Shown: positions 33,152 to 47,176, counted from the first letter of the stretch. The stretch is 64,000 nt of DNA from Nyssa sinensis (GCA_008638375.1 CM018037.1:37715576-37779575); one strand, 5' to 3'. Program-made: numbers and translations. Notes: a model not told the origin generated them from the letters alone.

Positions 33152-35255
33152 TCATTGCTTCACCAGCATGGCCTCAAGCCTTCTTTTCCTAGCGGCATGT
33201 TTTAGTTTCTCCAGTGCAACAAGTCCAACTTGCCGAACTCTTTCCCTGGACAAACCTATCCTGAAGGATCAGACAGAATAACATGGTTAAAACTACTGAT
33301 TTTGGCCAAAAAAAAAAAGACAGCATGTTTGTGAGCAAGCAGGACAGAAAGGCCTATAAATTGCAGTATATTATAAAAGCACAATTCAAATGAATGTGTG
33401 GTCCACCTTCTTACTGCACCTTGCATAATTTCTATATATGGCAATTTGTAAAAGCATAATTCAAAAAAAGACAGCATGTTTGTAATATCCTTCTTTCTAG
33501 AGAATGCATGACAAAATCAACTCCAAGCATTTGTAAATTTAGGGGATTAATATATCAACAAGGTCACCTTAAAAATATCATGCATATTGATACTAATTTA
33601 CAAGGAGACATATAGAGTATTATTGAGTCCCCACCTTCTACTAATATCCTCCCAAGTAAGACATTCATTGTCCAGTCCATAGTAAAGGCGTATAATATCT
33701 CTCTCCCTTTCCCTTAATGTTGAACTAATAAGCTTGTTTACTTCATCCTGCAAAATGAATAATTACTGGTATTATATATTTTTTTACTTAAATTGTGAAA
33801 GAAACATTGAAATTTGTGCAATAGCTTTCGAAAAGAAGCAAGAACAAAAATCTGAAAATCCTAATGGCATACAAAAGCATGTTAACAACATGTTGAAAAG
33901 AGTCTTTCTACACATGTACACACATAAATGTAGACATGTTAATAAATGCATGCATGCCTTAACTATATGACCACCAACCCGCCCGAAATAAGGGGGTTCA
34001 CCCCCAAATTGACTATAAACAAATAAATCAGAATCTCAACCCAATCATACGAAGGTTGGACTATGCATACTAAGAAGCACGGATACGGACACGGGACATA
34101 GATATGACACGACATGGACACGCAAAAAAAGTGTCTGGGACAATGGTCTTGATCCTCCCAGCATTCATTTTGCCAATCCACAATATTGAATAAAGGCTTA
34201 TTGTTTTTAGAGACTAAATATGTTTACTATGACAACTAAGAGCAACTCCAATACATGTGCTATTTGATGTGCCAATTCCATAATTTGGCATTGATGTAAA
34301 AATTACTACTCCAATGGAGTGCTATTTGGCTTGTTAAAAAATGGTAATGCCATTTTCAATGCCATATTTGACATGAAGAGTAGCTAGCGCCAATTTATGG
34401 CATATCATGGAATACACTAGCACATGTTAAACGGAGGTAGGGTCCATGCTACATTTTCAATAAATGCCAAATGGAGGCGGCGTCCACCCTACTTTTTCAG
34501 GAAAAAATAGTTGTTGTGTTAAAAAATAACATTTTAACATTGAAGCAGAGTCGCCAAAATTTGGCATTTTTGTACTATAACAATGCCAAAATATAGATTT
34601 GGCATGGATGAAATAACATTTAGCATAACTATCTCTTTGCTTAATCTTACAAAAAGGATTTTAAAAAATAAACTAATTAAAAATTTTACGTCTTAGCTTT
34701 TTGTGAAAGCCTCTTACTTTGGTTATTTTAGATCTAAGGTAGGCCTAAGACATGAGGTAACATTTCTCATGACAGCCTTGCTTACTCGTTTTGATGATTC
34801 AGCATCAACTATTACTTCTTAACATGTTTTCCTTGTGCCTTGCTTCGAGGTGAGAATTAACTGAAAACTTATAATCCTCCTAAAATAATACTGAAGCTAC
34901 ATGCCACACCTAAAATTTAGGTGATTACTATCATAGAAATTTGTTTGATAGAAGAGATTCCCAACCATGGGTCCTTTGGACACGTGACTGTCAAAGCCAA
35001 CTCTGAATATGCGACTCTACCCCCAAGAATTGCATGTCGGGTAAAATGAGACATGACCTTAGTGTGACTTGAACTGGGACCTGTTGGAGACATAGTCCTT
35101 TATTCTCAAGACCTTACCAGCTGAGTTAACCCTGGGGGTTGCATTTCAAATTTTAACTTTCAAACATTTTTTGTTGCCTTATTTTAACTACCTTGAGTGC
35201 CCACTCGTCTACTCCATGCCATGGGTTGTTCTCAAGCCGAGTATCTGCAATGTAC

Positions 35256-35300
<45 letters not shown>

Positions 35301-38300
35301 ATTAATTAAAAAAAAAAAAAGTAGGATAGAGGTATGCAGTGATAATCAAAAACTTTACTAAGCACTGATAATAAAAAAACTTTCAAGACAATTTCAGAAC
35401 CAAGTTTCCATATCTACACTTACACTATGAAGTGTTTCTCCTGGAAGGCCATTTAAAGAGGGGAATGCTTCCCTATCAAGCGAGAAGACTTTGCTGATTG
35501 CCTGCAAATATAGAATTTTTACATGAAGCAGGAGAGAATAAAGGCATAATGTAGCAGAAAAATAAAGAACTCTCAGATATTTTGTACCTCTGTAGCATTC
35601 CTCACTTTCTTTTGAGACATGTTCAGGCATTCTGCAATTCTCTGAAATACAGAAGACACGAGGGATTACAAAACCAAAATGTAATATAGACAAAAAATAT
35701 AATTTAATATTTTTTCTTTTTAAATGTCACCAACAAATAAATCAAACATCTTGATTAATATTGAACTTATATTATTAATCAGATTCAGCATGTTATCTCA
35801 TATTTCAGTAAGTTAAATTGCAGGGTACGAAGCTGTTCTAATTTGATCACACTTCTTATCAATTAGACTTACATCAATTGATGGAGCTATTCCTTTCTCT
35901 TCTAGTCTGGTCTTTGCATTCCGGATTAAACTTAATCTTTCGTGCAAATGGGTAGGTAATCTCAAAGTTCTCGAATTCTCAACTAATGCTCTTGAAACAC
36001 CCTGGCATAAAAGAAAATTAGAACATCCTTGTAAGTTCTACACAAACTGACACAAGCATGTATACAACATACAATTTATTGAAGGAAAACCAAAAATGAA
36101 ATGACCTTAAAGCAAGAGATGTCTAACACGTCTGTTCATTGTTTAGAGAATGGTAAGTGGTCTAGAACTGCTGTATGATGTCCAATAATTAAAAGAAAAA
36201 ATTAGGAAGCAACTTTTCCCCCTTTTTTCCTAAAGTTAATCTGGTAAGGTGCTTTATACTCACTTTCATGCACAACTTGAAAAAACAAGGATCAGAAGAG
36301 AAGAACAATGAACTACAGATTCTTTGATAATTTGAAGCAACTAGGTGGAGTTCACCTAGTTCAACAGGGTCCACAAGTGCATGGCAAGGCAGTTAGGTTA
36401 CTTAGTGTGACTTGGATTAGAGTGGATTATGTGAAGAAGAATTTGATTGGATGTGGTGATGGTTCTGTGTTCCTCAACATTCTTTGCAGTAGATACTTTC
36501 TAGTGTTCTCTGTTTGGGTTGTGGTTATGATTGGGACAGTCTACTTGCCAGTAGTTATTATTCAGTGAGTTTCTTATTGAGTAAAAATGGTGTTTTGTGT
36601 GGTGTAGTATGTCATTTGTGCTGGGAATTTGCATAATCACCTTTCCCTTTTTTTGGGGTCTGGTTGAAACTAATAAACTAAAGTTGGTCCTTGTTGCTTC
36701 CATTGACAGTGTGGTTGTACAAATTACAACAATAAAATTTAATGGTAGTAAATACTTGCTATGAGATCAAGCCTTTAAGGTAAGCTTGGGTGCAAGGAAG
36801 AAGTTAAAATATATTTGATCTTCGCTCCCATCTAATAAGGAGTTGGATGAGTGGGAGAATTTTCTTGTGATGACTTGGATATGGATACTGCAAAGGAGCC
36901 ATCTGTAAACTCCAAGGTCATGTCCTGTAATACTACTACAAAGGAGATTCAGGGTGCAGTTCGTGACATGTACTCTATGGAGAAGAATGTCTCATGTTTA
37001 CAAGTTATATGAGAATATATTCCTCCTTTAACAAGGAGACGAGTCTTTGATTGAGAATTATAGTGCCTTTTAAGGAAATGTTAGACGTGTAGAATCAATA
37101 TCATCCTCACTAATGACATTGAAGTCTTGAGAAAAAACACGAGGAGTTTTATGCATCCAAGTTCTTACGAGGCATTTGATTGATGTTGCAAGAACCATTG
37201 ATGATTCAAATGCGTGCTCCTAAAGAATTTTGAGGGGATGTTTTTAACTGCATGCTTTCTTATCAATCATATGCCTTCATCTATTCAGTTTTATTTGAAT
37301 TGCCACCTCAAGTCTTTGGTTGTGTTTTGCTCAAATTCTTGCACCTAGTGGTGATAAATTAGATCCTCGTGTTGTTAAATGTATAATTTTGGGTTATTCA
37401 AAAGGGTATAAGTGTTTGAACTTGCTCTCTCTCATCATTATTTTGTTAGCATCAATGTTACATTTTTTTAAGGGACATCATTATTTCCCCCCATATAGTT
37501 TAGCATTAAACAATGTTCAGGTATTGTCTTCCAATTACCATTCTTTTCTTCCTTCTCTCTCCTCAGTTTCTCATTCACATGTTCAGGTATTGCCTTTTCC
37601 TGCTTGAAAAAGTGTCGTGGATGAGGAAATGGTAGCCTTATGGCAGAAAGACGGATAGGAATTTGCTCCTTTGCCTCCAGAAAACAAAATTATAGGGTGC
37701 TATTGGGTTTATGCCAAGAACCATCCCAATGGGACTATTAAGCAATTGAAAGCTCAATTAGTGTTGGAAGGGTACACTCAAACCTTTGGTGTTTATTGTA
37801 AGATGTTTTCACCTCTAACTCATCTTAATTCCATTCGAGTATTGCTAATTATTGCAATTGTTAAAGGTTAGCCCCTTTACCAATGTGATGTTAAAAATGC
37901 CCCTCCGTGGATCTCCAAGAAGAGGGGCATATGAAGCAACCTCTAGGGCATATTGCTCGTGAGCAGTCAGAAAAAGTATGCAAGTTAAATAGTTTATCTA
38001 TGGTTTGAAACAGTCTCCAAAGGCTTGGTTTGACAAGTTCAGCATTGTTTATGAAATGAAACGTGTAACATTAGATAATTCATATTTTTTTCGACAAGGT
38101 CAGAGTAATTCTACTATTGTTGTACTCAACTCAACTCAACATAGCCTTACCCCAATTATTTGGGTCGGCTACATGAATCCTATCTTGTCATTCTTCTCTA
38201 TTTAAGGTCATTTTCTACATTAGACCACACATTATCACATCTTTATTAACTACCTCTACTAAAGTTATTTTTGGTCGCCCTTGCCCCCTAGCATAACCCT

Positions 38301-41300
38301 CAATATTAACCATGTCGCTCTTCCTTATTGGTGCATTTATTGGTCTTTGTTTTACATGACGACGTTCTCCTATTTTATCTCCTATAGGTTTACTCCTACC
38401 ATCTCCCGAGTATGTTCATTCCTAATTCTATCTTTTCTTATCTTACCATGCATCCATCCTAACATCCTCACTTCGGCTACACTAATCTTATTAACATGTT
38501 TTTTAACTAGCTAACATTCGGTTTCATACAACATAGCAGGTCCAATAGCTGTTTGTACGGATGATATAGTAGTCACTGATAGTGATGAAGTTTGTACGGA
38601 TGATATTAAGCCCTGTTTGAGTAAGCATTTTCCTACAAAGGATCTTGGTCAACTAAGGTATTTCTAGGGTATAGAAGCTGCACAGTTTAAAGAGGGAGTT
38701 TCTCTCTCTCAGAGTTATGTTACTGATCTCTTATGGGAGACTAGGCTTATGAAACCAAAGCCTATTGATGCTCCAAAGCTTTATAATGAAAAGTTTGATA
38801 AAGATAAAGGAGTTAGTTATTAGATGATTCAAGAATGTACAGACGGTTAGCTTGTATACTTGATGGTAACATGACCTGATATCTCTTTTGTTGTTGGGGT
38901 TGTTAGTTTATGCAAAACCCAAGATAGAATTGAGAGGCTGTGCATCACATTGTGAAATATCTGGTATGGTGTTTAGGCCCTTTAACTCCCTTGACATTTT
39001 TTGGTTTTTATATTGAAATTGGGCAGGGATGCTTGGAGTCTCATTTTCACTATTTTCAGGTCCATGTGGGTGATGCCTGCCACAGTCAAAGGAATGCTTT
39101 TTAGTTGGAGAGGGAGCCAGGTCAGGAAGGATATGAAGAAGACCGTTCCACCTCTTTGAAAATCCTGCTGATTTCTCTCCTTCTAAACACATCACATAAG
39201 ACAGTATTCCACACTTGATGGCCATACCCTGCCAACCCACCATGAGATCCATAACTAGATTTATTGATAGCTATGAAAACCATATTTACACGTTTTTCCC
39301 TTTCTCTACAAGTGTTTACTTTCACTATATGCATTTACCATATACTCGACCCTTAATGTAGCATTAAACTATGAGATCAAGGACTTTGTGAAGGCTACCC
39401 AGACTTTGGGACACGATGGAACATCATATTAATACTCAATATATATAAAACTCAAGGTCAAGTTTTCTCCAACAAAAAGAGGCTAATGAAACCAAACAGA
39501 CCCCCAATGTTTGCTGCTACCATCGTTGAAGAGATTCCAGAAAAAAATTTCAGAATTGGTAAAATAGTCAAGTTAATTATATTAGAACAAATTGTCTACA
39601 TGTGGTGTTTTCCATTATCAATAAGTGGTCGAGTCCATTCTAATCTAAATGACCCAACAGATTTTCTAATTTTAACTGCACGAGTGATATATAAACTGGA
39701 GATTTTATTTTCCACTTGTGGACCTTCAAGGGTTTGAGATATTAGTATGGTTGCATTAATCTCCTCTTGTTGGAGAAAACTGGAGCCTGAGTAATGCACA
39801 TGCTGAGTATTAATAATCTATTTTCAATGATGATCTATTATCGAAAATGAACTCTTCAAGTGAAAGAAAAGAATATGTGGAAGATAAGCCTCATTAATTG
39901 TGAGTTGTTTGCCTCTGGTGCCAAAATTGATGTAACTCACCTGGGCTATGGTTCTTTAACTGAAAGAAAAAGCATAAAGTCTTGTCAGGAAATAAAGAAG
40001 AAGGAAATAAAAATATAAAAAGCCAGAAGAGACGAGAGTTCCTGAAAAGAATATAGATGTGGTGTTCAAAAGGCATCAAATCAAGTAGGGGATAGGATAA
40101 GAAGATAAGAGCAAGAGAGAGATAGAAACAAAAAGAATGGCAAGAGGAAGAGAGAAAAGATGAGAGAGGAGACGATTACAGAGGGACGGTGCAAAGTGAT
40201 TTTCCAAGATTCAACTCTTAAGAGATGGGATAGAGAAGGGGAAGGGAAGAGGAAGGACATAGAGCAAAGTTCTTAGAACAAATGTAAAAAATCATTTATC
40301 TATATATTGTAGTTTTGTTTTTGCTTCAGTAAACCTATTTATAGGCTTCATACAAGGCTAAAAATACAAAAGAAAGAATAAAAAATTAATTCCATCCCAT
40401 AGTTACCATTTGCTCCCTAGCAAATTGGATTACACGATCCAAAATATGAATCTTTAGCAATTTGGAAAGCAAGATTTAGCGTTTCAATCTAAAATATTAA
40501 AAGTCCCAAAAAATCATACAACAAATAAGAAATTTTTTTATAATGGCTTAGATTCATTGGAATTTGTCCAATGTGTATATATATAAATATGTTTGAATAT
40601 TATTAGAAATACAATGAAAAAGCATATCACATTTCAAATAGAAGTATTTCGTTCCAACAAAGCAATCCGAGGGAACCTACTCTTAATGTACCATGTCCTA
40701 TAACAAGTGACAATCTACGTTCCTGTTCCATGTACCATAACAATCCACGTTCCTAGGTAACATTGTTCCATCCTATATGATATTATATGAAAAAAAATTC
40801 TACCTATAAATAGCACTAACCTCCTAAAAATAAGCTTATTTGACTAACTCAATGTTTAAGTAACCGAATAAGGGACATTACTCTAGGATCAACTAAACCA
40901 TCTTAAAATACAATGTAAACCACAAGCTTAAACCCCCATGACTCAAAGTAACAAGGTAAACCTAAGTACCATGTCATCCACTTGTAGGTCTCAAATCAAG
41001 TAGCCTTCGAAGAAGCATGAACTTGGTGAGGTATACTTAGTTGCATCATAATCACAACTGAAATGATGTCATCTAATCCACATTTGAATAGCTACGCTCT
41101 TGGTTCTACAGGTACTATCAATGTTATTTGGAAGGCTGCAATAGAAACATGAATGCAATATGCTACATATTCTAAATAGTAATACAACAGGAGGTAGGCT
41201 TCTATAGATAACATAGGGGGAATATCATGGGATAGGTCTACTTTTATAAGTATTTTATTCTTTTCACCCAAAGATGAGTGATGAGAATAAATATCATTAA

Positions 41301-44121
41301 AATGTACAAGTTGTCTATATAGTTATAAAATTTTATTATATTAGAATAAAACATATAAAAGCATTAAACTAAGTATACCTATTTATGTTGGTGCATTAGT
41401 CTTTTCCTATTATTTTTATCGTAAAAGAAAAATTAAGGAAAGAACTACAAAGAAATTTATGAGGTCACTAAATTTATTATTCTAGAATGTAAGTGTTCCC
41501 CGTTTTGGAAATTGCATGCCAAAACAGGGACCGCTAGGGTATTAGTGTTTTATCCTAACTATGCGTACTATCTTTTGCAGCCTTTTGTTGCAATCATGAG
41601 AAAATTGGAGTTCGTAGACAAAAAAATTTCTTGGCATAAAAAGGTAATCATTCGAAGGCTTCAGTGACTATGAAGAATTTATAAATTAATGGTGATGAAC
41701 GCATCTACCATTTCCTCATACACTAAATTATTTACATTTGAGTAAGGTTATGACTTATGAATCCCAAATTTTGCATCCCAAATGATGTAGCAGTGAATCA
41801 TTGATTGATCATTAAATGATGTGTCTAATACACCACCAATGATCTTATGCCACATCATTTGGATGCAAAAGTTGGTACCAAAATTTGAGACATTTACTAT
41901 TATTGTTTACATTCAAAAGAAATATTAACCTCACCTGACGTATCCACCAATACACATAAGTTGAAATTTTGAAACCCTTTGAAGAATCAAATTTCTCAAT
42001 CCCCCGGAGTAGGCCAATCAGGCCTCCCTGCAAGAGAAATAATAAAAGAAAATTTTCATAGGAGAGGAATTGGAAACTGTATACTAGACCATTAGTTCAT
42101 AAATGTATGCAAAAGGTGCTGGTGTCTCAAACTTAAATCAAAGAAAAAAGAATCACCTGAATAAGGTCGGCCATTTCAGCACCCATGTTGTCATATCTTT
42201 GTGCAATAGACATGACTAGACGAACGTTGCTCATTGCCAGTTTTTCTCTTGCCAAAGAACACTCGATCAGTTTCGACTGTAACTCAGCACAAGAAATACT
42301 TAAGGAAGTCGCAAGTTGCTCCTCTGAAGGCTCACATCCTAATCTTTCCTTCAGTCTGAAAGTAGCATCCAGCAGAATCATATAAACAAGATTAAAGATT
42401 TTTACTCTGACAGAAGCCCTTAAAAAGCATCAACTAAAATTGAAAACTAATTTTTTGGATGAGACACACTTCACCCTACCCCTACCCTCACCCTTCCACC
42501 TCTTTTTGTGAGTGCCAATTTCTTGGAAAATTGAAAAGGATAAGTAAAAACAACTGCTAGCTACCCAGGAAGAACCGAGCATCTTCTTAAATTCATGTCT
42601 CGTTAATTCTACGGGCACAATAAATTTTAATCTCATTACTTCTCAGTGTGGAGAAAGAATAATTACTACTGTGAAAATGATAAGATACAAGGGGAATGAC
42701 TTCAATCCAAGATCCAAATTTCTGGTGAATCTTCCACCACAAGGAAAGCAGGACAGAAAGCAATTGTTAAAACTACAACACTTTACATTAACCAGAGGGA
42801 TGAAACTGTGTGAAAATGCGTTATAGAAGATTGATAAATAAGTAAGCCAAAAAGAAACAAAGTTTCTTGCAGTTCATTTGGCTTTAGTGAGAAACTTAAT
42901 GTTTCCATTAATTCTCTTATATTGGGGTAAATATATTGTCCTAAAGGAATTTCAGTTGGAGGGGAATTTCAGTGGAAGATGATTTGGACTTCAAAAGTGC
43001 CTACTAAAGTAGTTTTTTTTGCTTGGACAGCTACGTGGGAAGCAATTCTTACCATGGACAACCTGCAAAGGAGGGACTTCATTCTGGCTACTAGATGTTG
43101 CATGTGGAAAGAAGATTTGGAAACAGTCAACCATTCACTCCTTCATTATAAGATGGTAAGTGACGCTTAGAGTCTTATCTTCTCTCTCTTTGGTTATGCA
43201 TAAATTATGTGAACCTTGATAAAAGAACTTCTTTTGGGATGGGGAGGATTGGGGGGGGGGAAGGAAATGAGGAAAATGTGGAGAATGGCCCCATTATGCC
43301 TCATTTGGTGTTTGCGGAGGGAGAGAAATAGGAGGATTCTTCTAGGTTTAAGGATAATTTTTACGTTCTTAATACAATTTACACTTGTAAAAAAAACTTT
43401 TTTTCAATTGAACAAAGAAAAAGAGAACATTTAATTACCTTGATTTCTGCTCCTCTAAGTAAAGACCAATTTTAATTATTTCTGAGAGTTGCACAACTTC
43501 TGTGTGTGTGAGCAGTTCTTCACTTATTACACCCTTCACATAACCTTTCAAACGATTCTGAAGCAGCTCTGGACTGATAATGGATCTTAGCTGCTTGCTT
43601 ATACCAAGTTGCAGAATAGAATTGTTTAGGCTCAGAATTTTCCTCCTAGTATCCATTCTCCGCTTCCGTGCAGATATCCCTGAACAAGTGACCTGCATCT
43701 TCTTGCTGATCTTTTCTCTTGGCGCGTCAGTTATTACCATCTCAGTTGAAAGATTCCATTGCTTTTCCAGTATAGTCTTCTGTAACAAGAGGAGAGCCTC
43801 CACTGAAAATGCTGGATCAGAGCTTCCCTCCTCCAAGTGGAGGGATCGCTGAAGCCACTCCTCCACGGTTGAAGGATCTAAGGCAGCATCCACATGTTCT
43901 TTAAGCGCCTTAATGGACTGCACTTGTCGATTGGACAGAAAACTATGGGTACAATTGGATGACTTCTTTGCAGAGATCACATTCTTTGTTGAAGCAAACT
44001 GATAGTGTGCCAACCCAAGATCATTGCCACAGGACAGCCTTTCTGTGAGATCAGAATAACAGGAGGAACTCAAGAGTCTCTTCCCTGCACTAAGTCCGAT
44101 AACTGCAGCAGTGGCCATCAT
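33152..44121 (-). CDS. SIGA: Plastid RNA polymerase sigma factor, SIG1/SIGA
   Basis: Nine exons: 44121-43439, 42355-42157, 42027-41935, 36001-35873, 35641-35588, 35501-35424, 35254-35192, 33747-33635, 33260-33152. All joins keep frame with AG acceptors and GT donors, giving 506 residues plus TGA. It directs the plastid-encoded RNA polymerase to promoters in chloroplasts. The N-terminus ([20 protein letters not shown]) is a Ser-rich transit peptide. Region 2 shows [20 protein letters not shown], then [19 protein letters not shown] (-10 recognition and melting). Region 3 shows [19 protein letters not shown]. Region 4 has [24 protein letters not shown] and the -35 helix [19 protein letters not shown]. 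These match the SIG1 type (Arabidopsis SIG1 is about 502 residues) rather than SIG2-6. A second ATG follows the first directly. Introns 1, 3 and 7 are swollen by retroelement debris. The gene appears intact. Confidence 0.95.
34245..34640. mobile_element. MITE-like insertion in SIGA intron 7
   Basis: Starts AAGAGCAACTCCAAT, a common beginning of plant MITEs, and contains repeated forms of TGCCAAATTTGGCAT-type words and the palindrome ACTCCAATGGAGT. The right end and target duplication are unclear. A similar-looking start (TAAGAGCATTTTTAACGG) is at 45659. Confidence 0.35.
34910..35150 (-). mobile_element. tRNA-derived SINE-like sequence in SIGA intron 7
   Basis: On the minus strand the sequence GGGTTAACTCAGCTGGTAAG resembles a Pol III A box, and CAGTTCAAGTCACAC about 50 bases later resembles a B box. 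This spacing fits a tRNA-derived SINE head. The tail is not clear. Confidence 0.45.
35257..35298. repeat. (GA)n microsatellite forming the polypyrimidine tract of SIGA exon 7
   Basis: A run of about 21 GA units. On the gene strand it is (CT)n ending directly in CTCCAG and exon 7. Confidence 0.95.
36700..38990 (+). mobile_element. Ty1/copia remnant in SIGA intron 3, antisense to the gene
   Basis: Plus-strand pieces of a copia polyprotein with many stops and internal deletions. Gag-like: GARKKLKYI and [14 protein letters not shown] (36.8 kb), MYSMEKNVS and KLYENIFLL (36.97 kb). Integrase end and linker: [19 protein letters not shown] then [10 protein letters not shown] (37.32 kb). Reverse transcriptase: [40 protein letters not shown] (37.7 kb), [11 protein letters not shown] (38.0 kb), then after an RTE insertion [19 protein letters not shown] and [15 protein letters not shown] (38.6-38.8 kb). 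No LTR pair was found by eye. It lies in opposite orientation to SIGA between its exons 3 and 4. Confidence 0.8.
38125..38545 (-). mobile_element. RTE-type LINE 3' end inserted in the copia remnant
   Basis: Minus-strand LINE tail. The translation includes [16 protein letters not shown], and the nucleotide word CCAATTATTTGGGTCGGCTACATG is widespread at RTE LINE ends in plants. The 3' tail is a short (TTGAG)n run, seen as CTCAACTCAACTCAACTCAAC at 38125-38140. It splits the copia RT between the TIVVL and CTDDI blocks; TTGTAC on both sides may be the target duplication. Confidence 0.75.
38991..41934. other. Remainder of SIGA intron 3
   Basis: AT-rich intron sequence. No coding signal or clear mobile element. 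A purine-rich (GAGA) stretch lies at 40080-40270. Confidence 0.5.
42940..43425 (+). mobile_element. L1-type LINE 3' end in SIGA intron 1
   Basis: A plus-strand frame at 42979-43170 reads [20 protein letters not shown], then [11 protein letters not shown] and [12 protein letters not shown]. This is the zinc-binding domain found after RT in plant L1 LINEs (zf-RVT), with its Cys/His partly lost. It is followed by [15 protein letters not shown], another conserved LINE tail motif. The fragment is 5'-truncated, as is usual for LINEs, and lies antisense to SIGA. Confidence 0.75.
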
Positions 44122-47100
44122 ATGGCTTCCTCCTGTCTGTTTGCAATACCATCACACGAGTGTATCAAAGTTGTTGAACCACAACCATGTTATAATTCTC
44201 CAACTGCAATTAATTCATAAGCCCACAAAATACTGGCTGTATAGGCCTCTAAGATTACTCCCAGATCATTAAGCTTCTGGAAAAGGGAAAAAGAAAAACA
44301 AGTTCACTTCTAAGGAGTCAGGACTAGTTTTTCTTTCTTTCTAGGTACTCGTTGACAAGTTCATTTTAAACTGGTACATCAAAAATAGTCAAATCAAACA
44401 GATTTTATAAAAGGAGCTTTAAGTCAGTAAAACAGTGAGAAAATTTTAGGCAATCAATACACCCTGCAAGAGGTTGGCACGTAACAATCAAGCAGGGACA
44501 ACGATATACTACCATATATATGTGTGTGTGTGTGTGTAGATGTATATAGATAGAGTCTATATATTGAACAATAAATGATAGGTGAGAGAGGAAAAATATG
44601 AAAAGAAAAATAACCCGAGAGAGGGAGAATCAACTGAAAGAATATCGACCACAACATTCTTCTTTGTATGTTTCGAAGTCATTTTTCTGTTATGCTTAGG
44701 AGTTGCTGAACTTTAATCACAAGGTGCGCATATCATTTTGGTGGAAGGATAATATTAATGATGGGACATTTCCCTGACATAGTACGGCCACAAATTGAAA
44801 CTATGATGTTAAACCACAAATGAAGGGAGACGCACCACTCCCACAAAATATAGCTCCAATTATCAGCATATTATTTCTTTTTTTCGGGGAAAGACCAATC
44901 CTTTTTCCCTCTGGGTGAAATATTGGGTAAAGTGGTATTTTAATTTATTTATTTTTAAAAATGATGGTAAAAATTATTTGTGAATGAAGATTTGTTTGCA
45001 TCTCACATATAAACTAGATGAAACCATCGTCATGAATAAGCTTTTGTAAGTAGAGGGCAAAACATAACTAATTAGCAGGGAATCGAACAGTAACAAGAAA
45101 CAATCGGAAAGCAAAACGAAGTACAACCCGTAGCATACAACAGTTTACACATTATTTTTAAACACTCGATGAGAAGCCATAGCGAAATCTCTAAATTGAG
45201 GACAAACATCTTTCTTGGATGAGATTACGAATTGAGTCGCAGGCAGCAAAAAGGATTCAACGCAAACCAGATTAACAAACGTATATGTGTGTATGTCAAT
45301 GAAGTACCTGAATGAATGGAAGATAGAAAGCAAAATGGTAACAGTTGGAGAGACGAGAAAGGGGGAGCAGCGATGATAACCAAGCGAATGTGTGAATAAT
45401 GGCAATGATAGACGGGTCGTGGGGCAGTTGTAACTGAATAAATGTTTTACTATCACTTTCTTTTGTATTGTTTATTAGATATTTATGGGAAAATAAGAGG
45501 GTTTGATGGATATGGGAGGGAGAAAGACGATTGGCTCGAGGAGAGATTTGGTTCACCTCCGTGTGGTGCAGGGCCGCCCAAGTGGCCCGTTGCACAAATA
45601 GATTGCTACTTTTATATTTCTTTCATCTTTTTTAATTTTCACATAAAAAGTGTAAATCTAAGAGCATTTTTAACGGACATATTATTGAAGCTGGTAATGT
45701 CAAAATAATTGACATGCAATATAGCTAAAAAGTAACAATTTTATATCTTGTGTTGTATTTGACACTACAACTCATGATAAGTTTTGACAAGTCATGTGAT
45801 TATCTATTAGAATGATAAGAGATTTTTTTTCTTTTAAATGGAAGTTATGGAACAATATTTGATAACAATAATGATGTAACTGTGTAAAAAAATACAAATA
45901 TTTTTTTTCTATACACTATTAGAACATAAATGGCCAAAATATAACTTTGACGTGTAAAAGTTAGTATTTTGCTTTAAATATGCCCAAAAATCATGGAAAT
46001 GCAGGTCCAACCCTACTCATGGAAAAAAAATCTAGTGATAGTGTAATATTATTATATTAAATTTTGACATATGATATAAATGATGTAATGGTCATGCTAT
46101 AATATAAAATTCATGTTACATGTCAAAATCTAATAAGTATGTGCATAAATTTCTTCTTTATCACCTTGTCACTGTGTTTTTTTTTTTTCCTATACTCACA
46201 GGCGTCACTACCTAGTGCCTAATTGTTCCTTGATAATTTATATTCTTTGAGATTGTAGATTTCTTTTCTATTACTGATTTTAAATTTCTCATATACACAT
46301 TATGTTGATCTTATATCCCAAACCAATATTGTTAAAGGAGGACTATGGAGGTTTTTTTTCAAGAGACTTTTATTTATTTGATGACTATTAAGTTAAAAGA
46401 GTTTATTGCTATATAGGGTTCTATAATTTCAGTCAAAATGCATCTCTTTTTTCTCTAAATTTTTGTTAAGAAGCTTTTTCAGGAGATGCCTCTTGCTTAG
46501 GGGACATGAGTTTATGAAATAAGTTGAAAACTACATGCATATAAGAAACTTGATAGGAAAACATCGGTTGTGTGAAAAATTCCCACTTAATTGGGTTGGA
46601 TGGTATTAATATTTTTACTAACTCCTTCGGACAATTTTCTCTCACGAGGATTTGAGCCCTACACTTCCCTATGATAATAGACTGGAAATACCACATATTC
46701 ATTACCCCATTTAGGTATTTGAGATTTAAGATTCAAAACTTGAAATATTTTAAAAAATAAGGTAATAATTTCATGGTATTAAAATTCTTACTAACTCCTT
46801 AAAATTTTCTCTTACAAGGATTTGAGCCCTCTCCTCCCCTATGATAATAGACTGGAAATACCACATAGCCATTATTTGTTTAAGTATTTTAGATTTAAGA
46901 TTCAAAACTTGAGATACTTAAAAAATAAGGAAAATTTTCCATTTATTTTTCCTAAGGTCTGGCCTTATTACACCAAAACTGTCATTGTTTCGAAAATAGG
47001 CAAGGACCTCCCCTACCATTACTTGGTGTTAAGTCAATATGATGGTCAAAGGATAGGATAGTATATTACATCAATAAAATAATTAAAGAAATCGTGTCAA

Positions 47101-47123
47101 GGTATGTCTTACTAGAAACCCCT

Positions 47124-47176
<53 letters not shown>

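Noticed and set aside
45145..45595. Minus-strand frames upstream of SIGA (about 100 codons each)
   Set aside because: Two overlapping frames with no domain; more likely leader or promoter DNA than a gene, although an upstream exon of SIGA cannot be ruled out.
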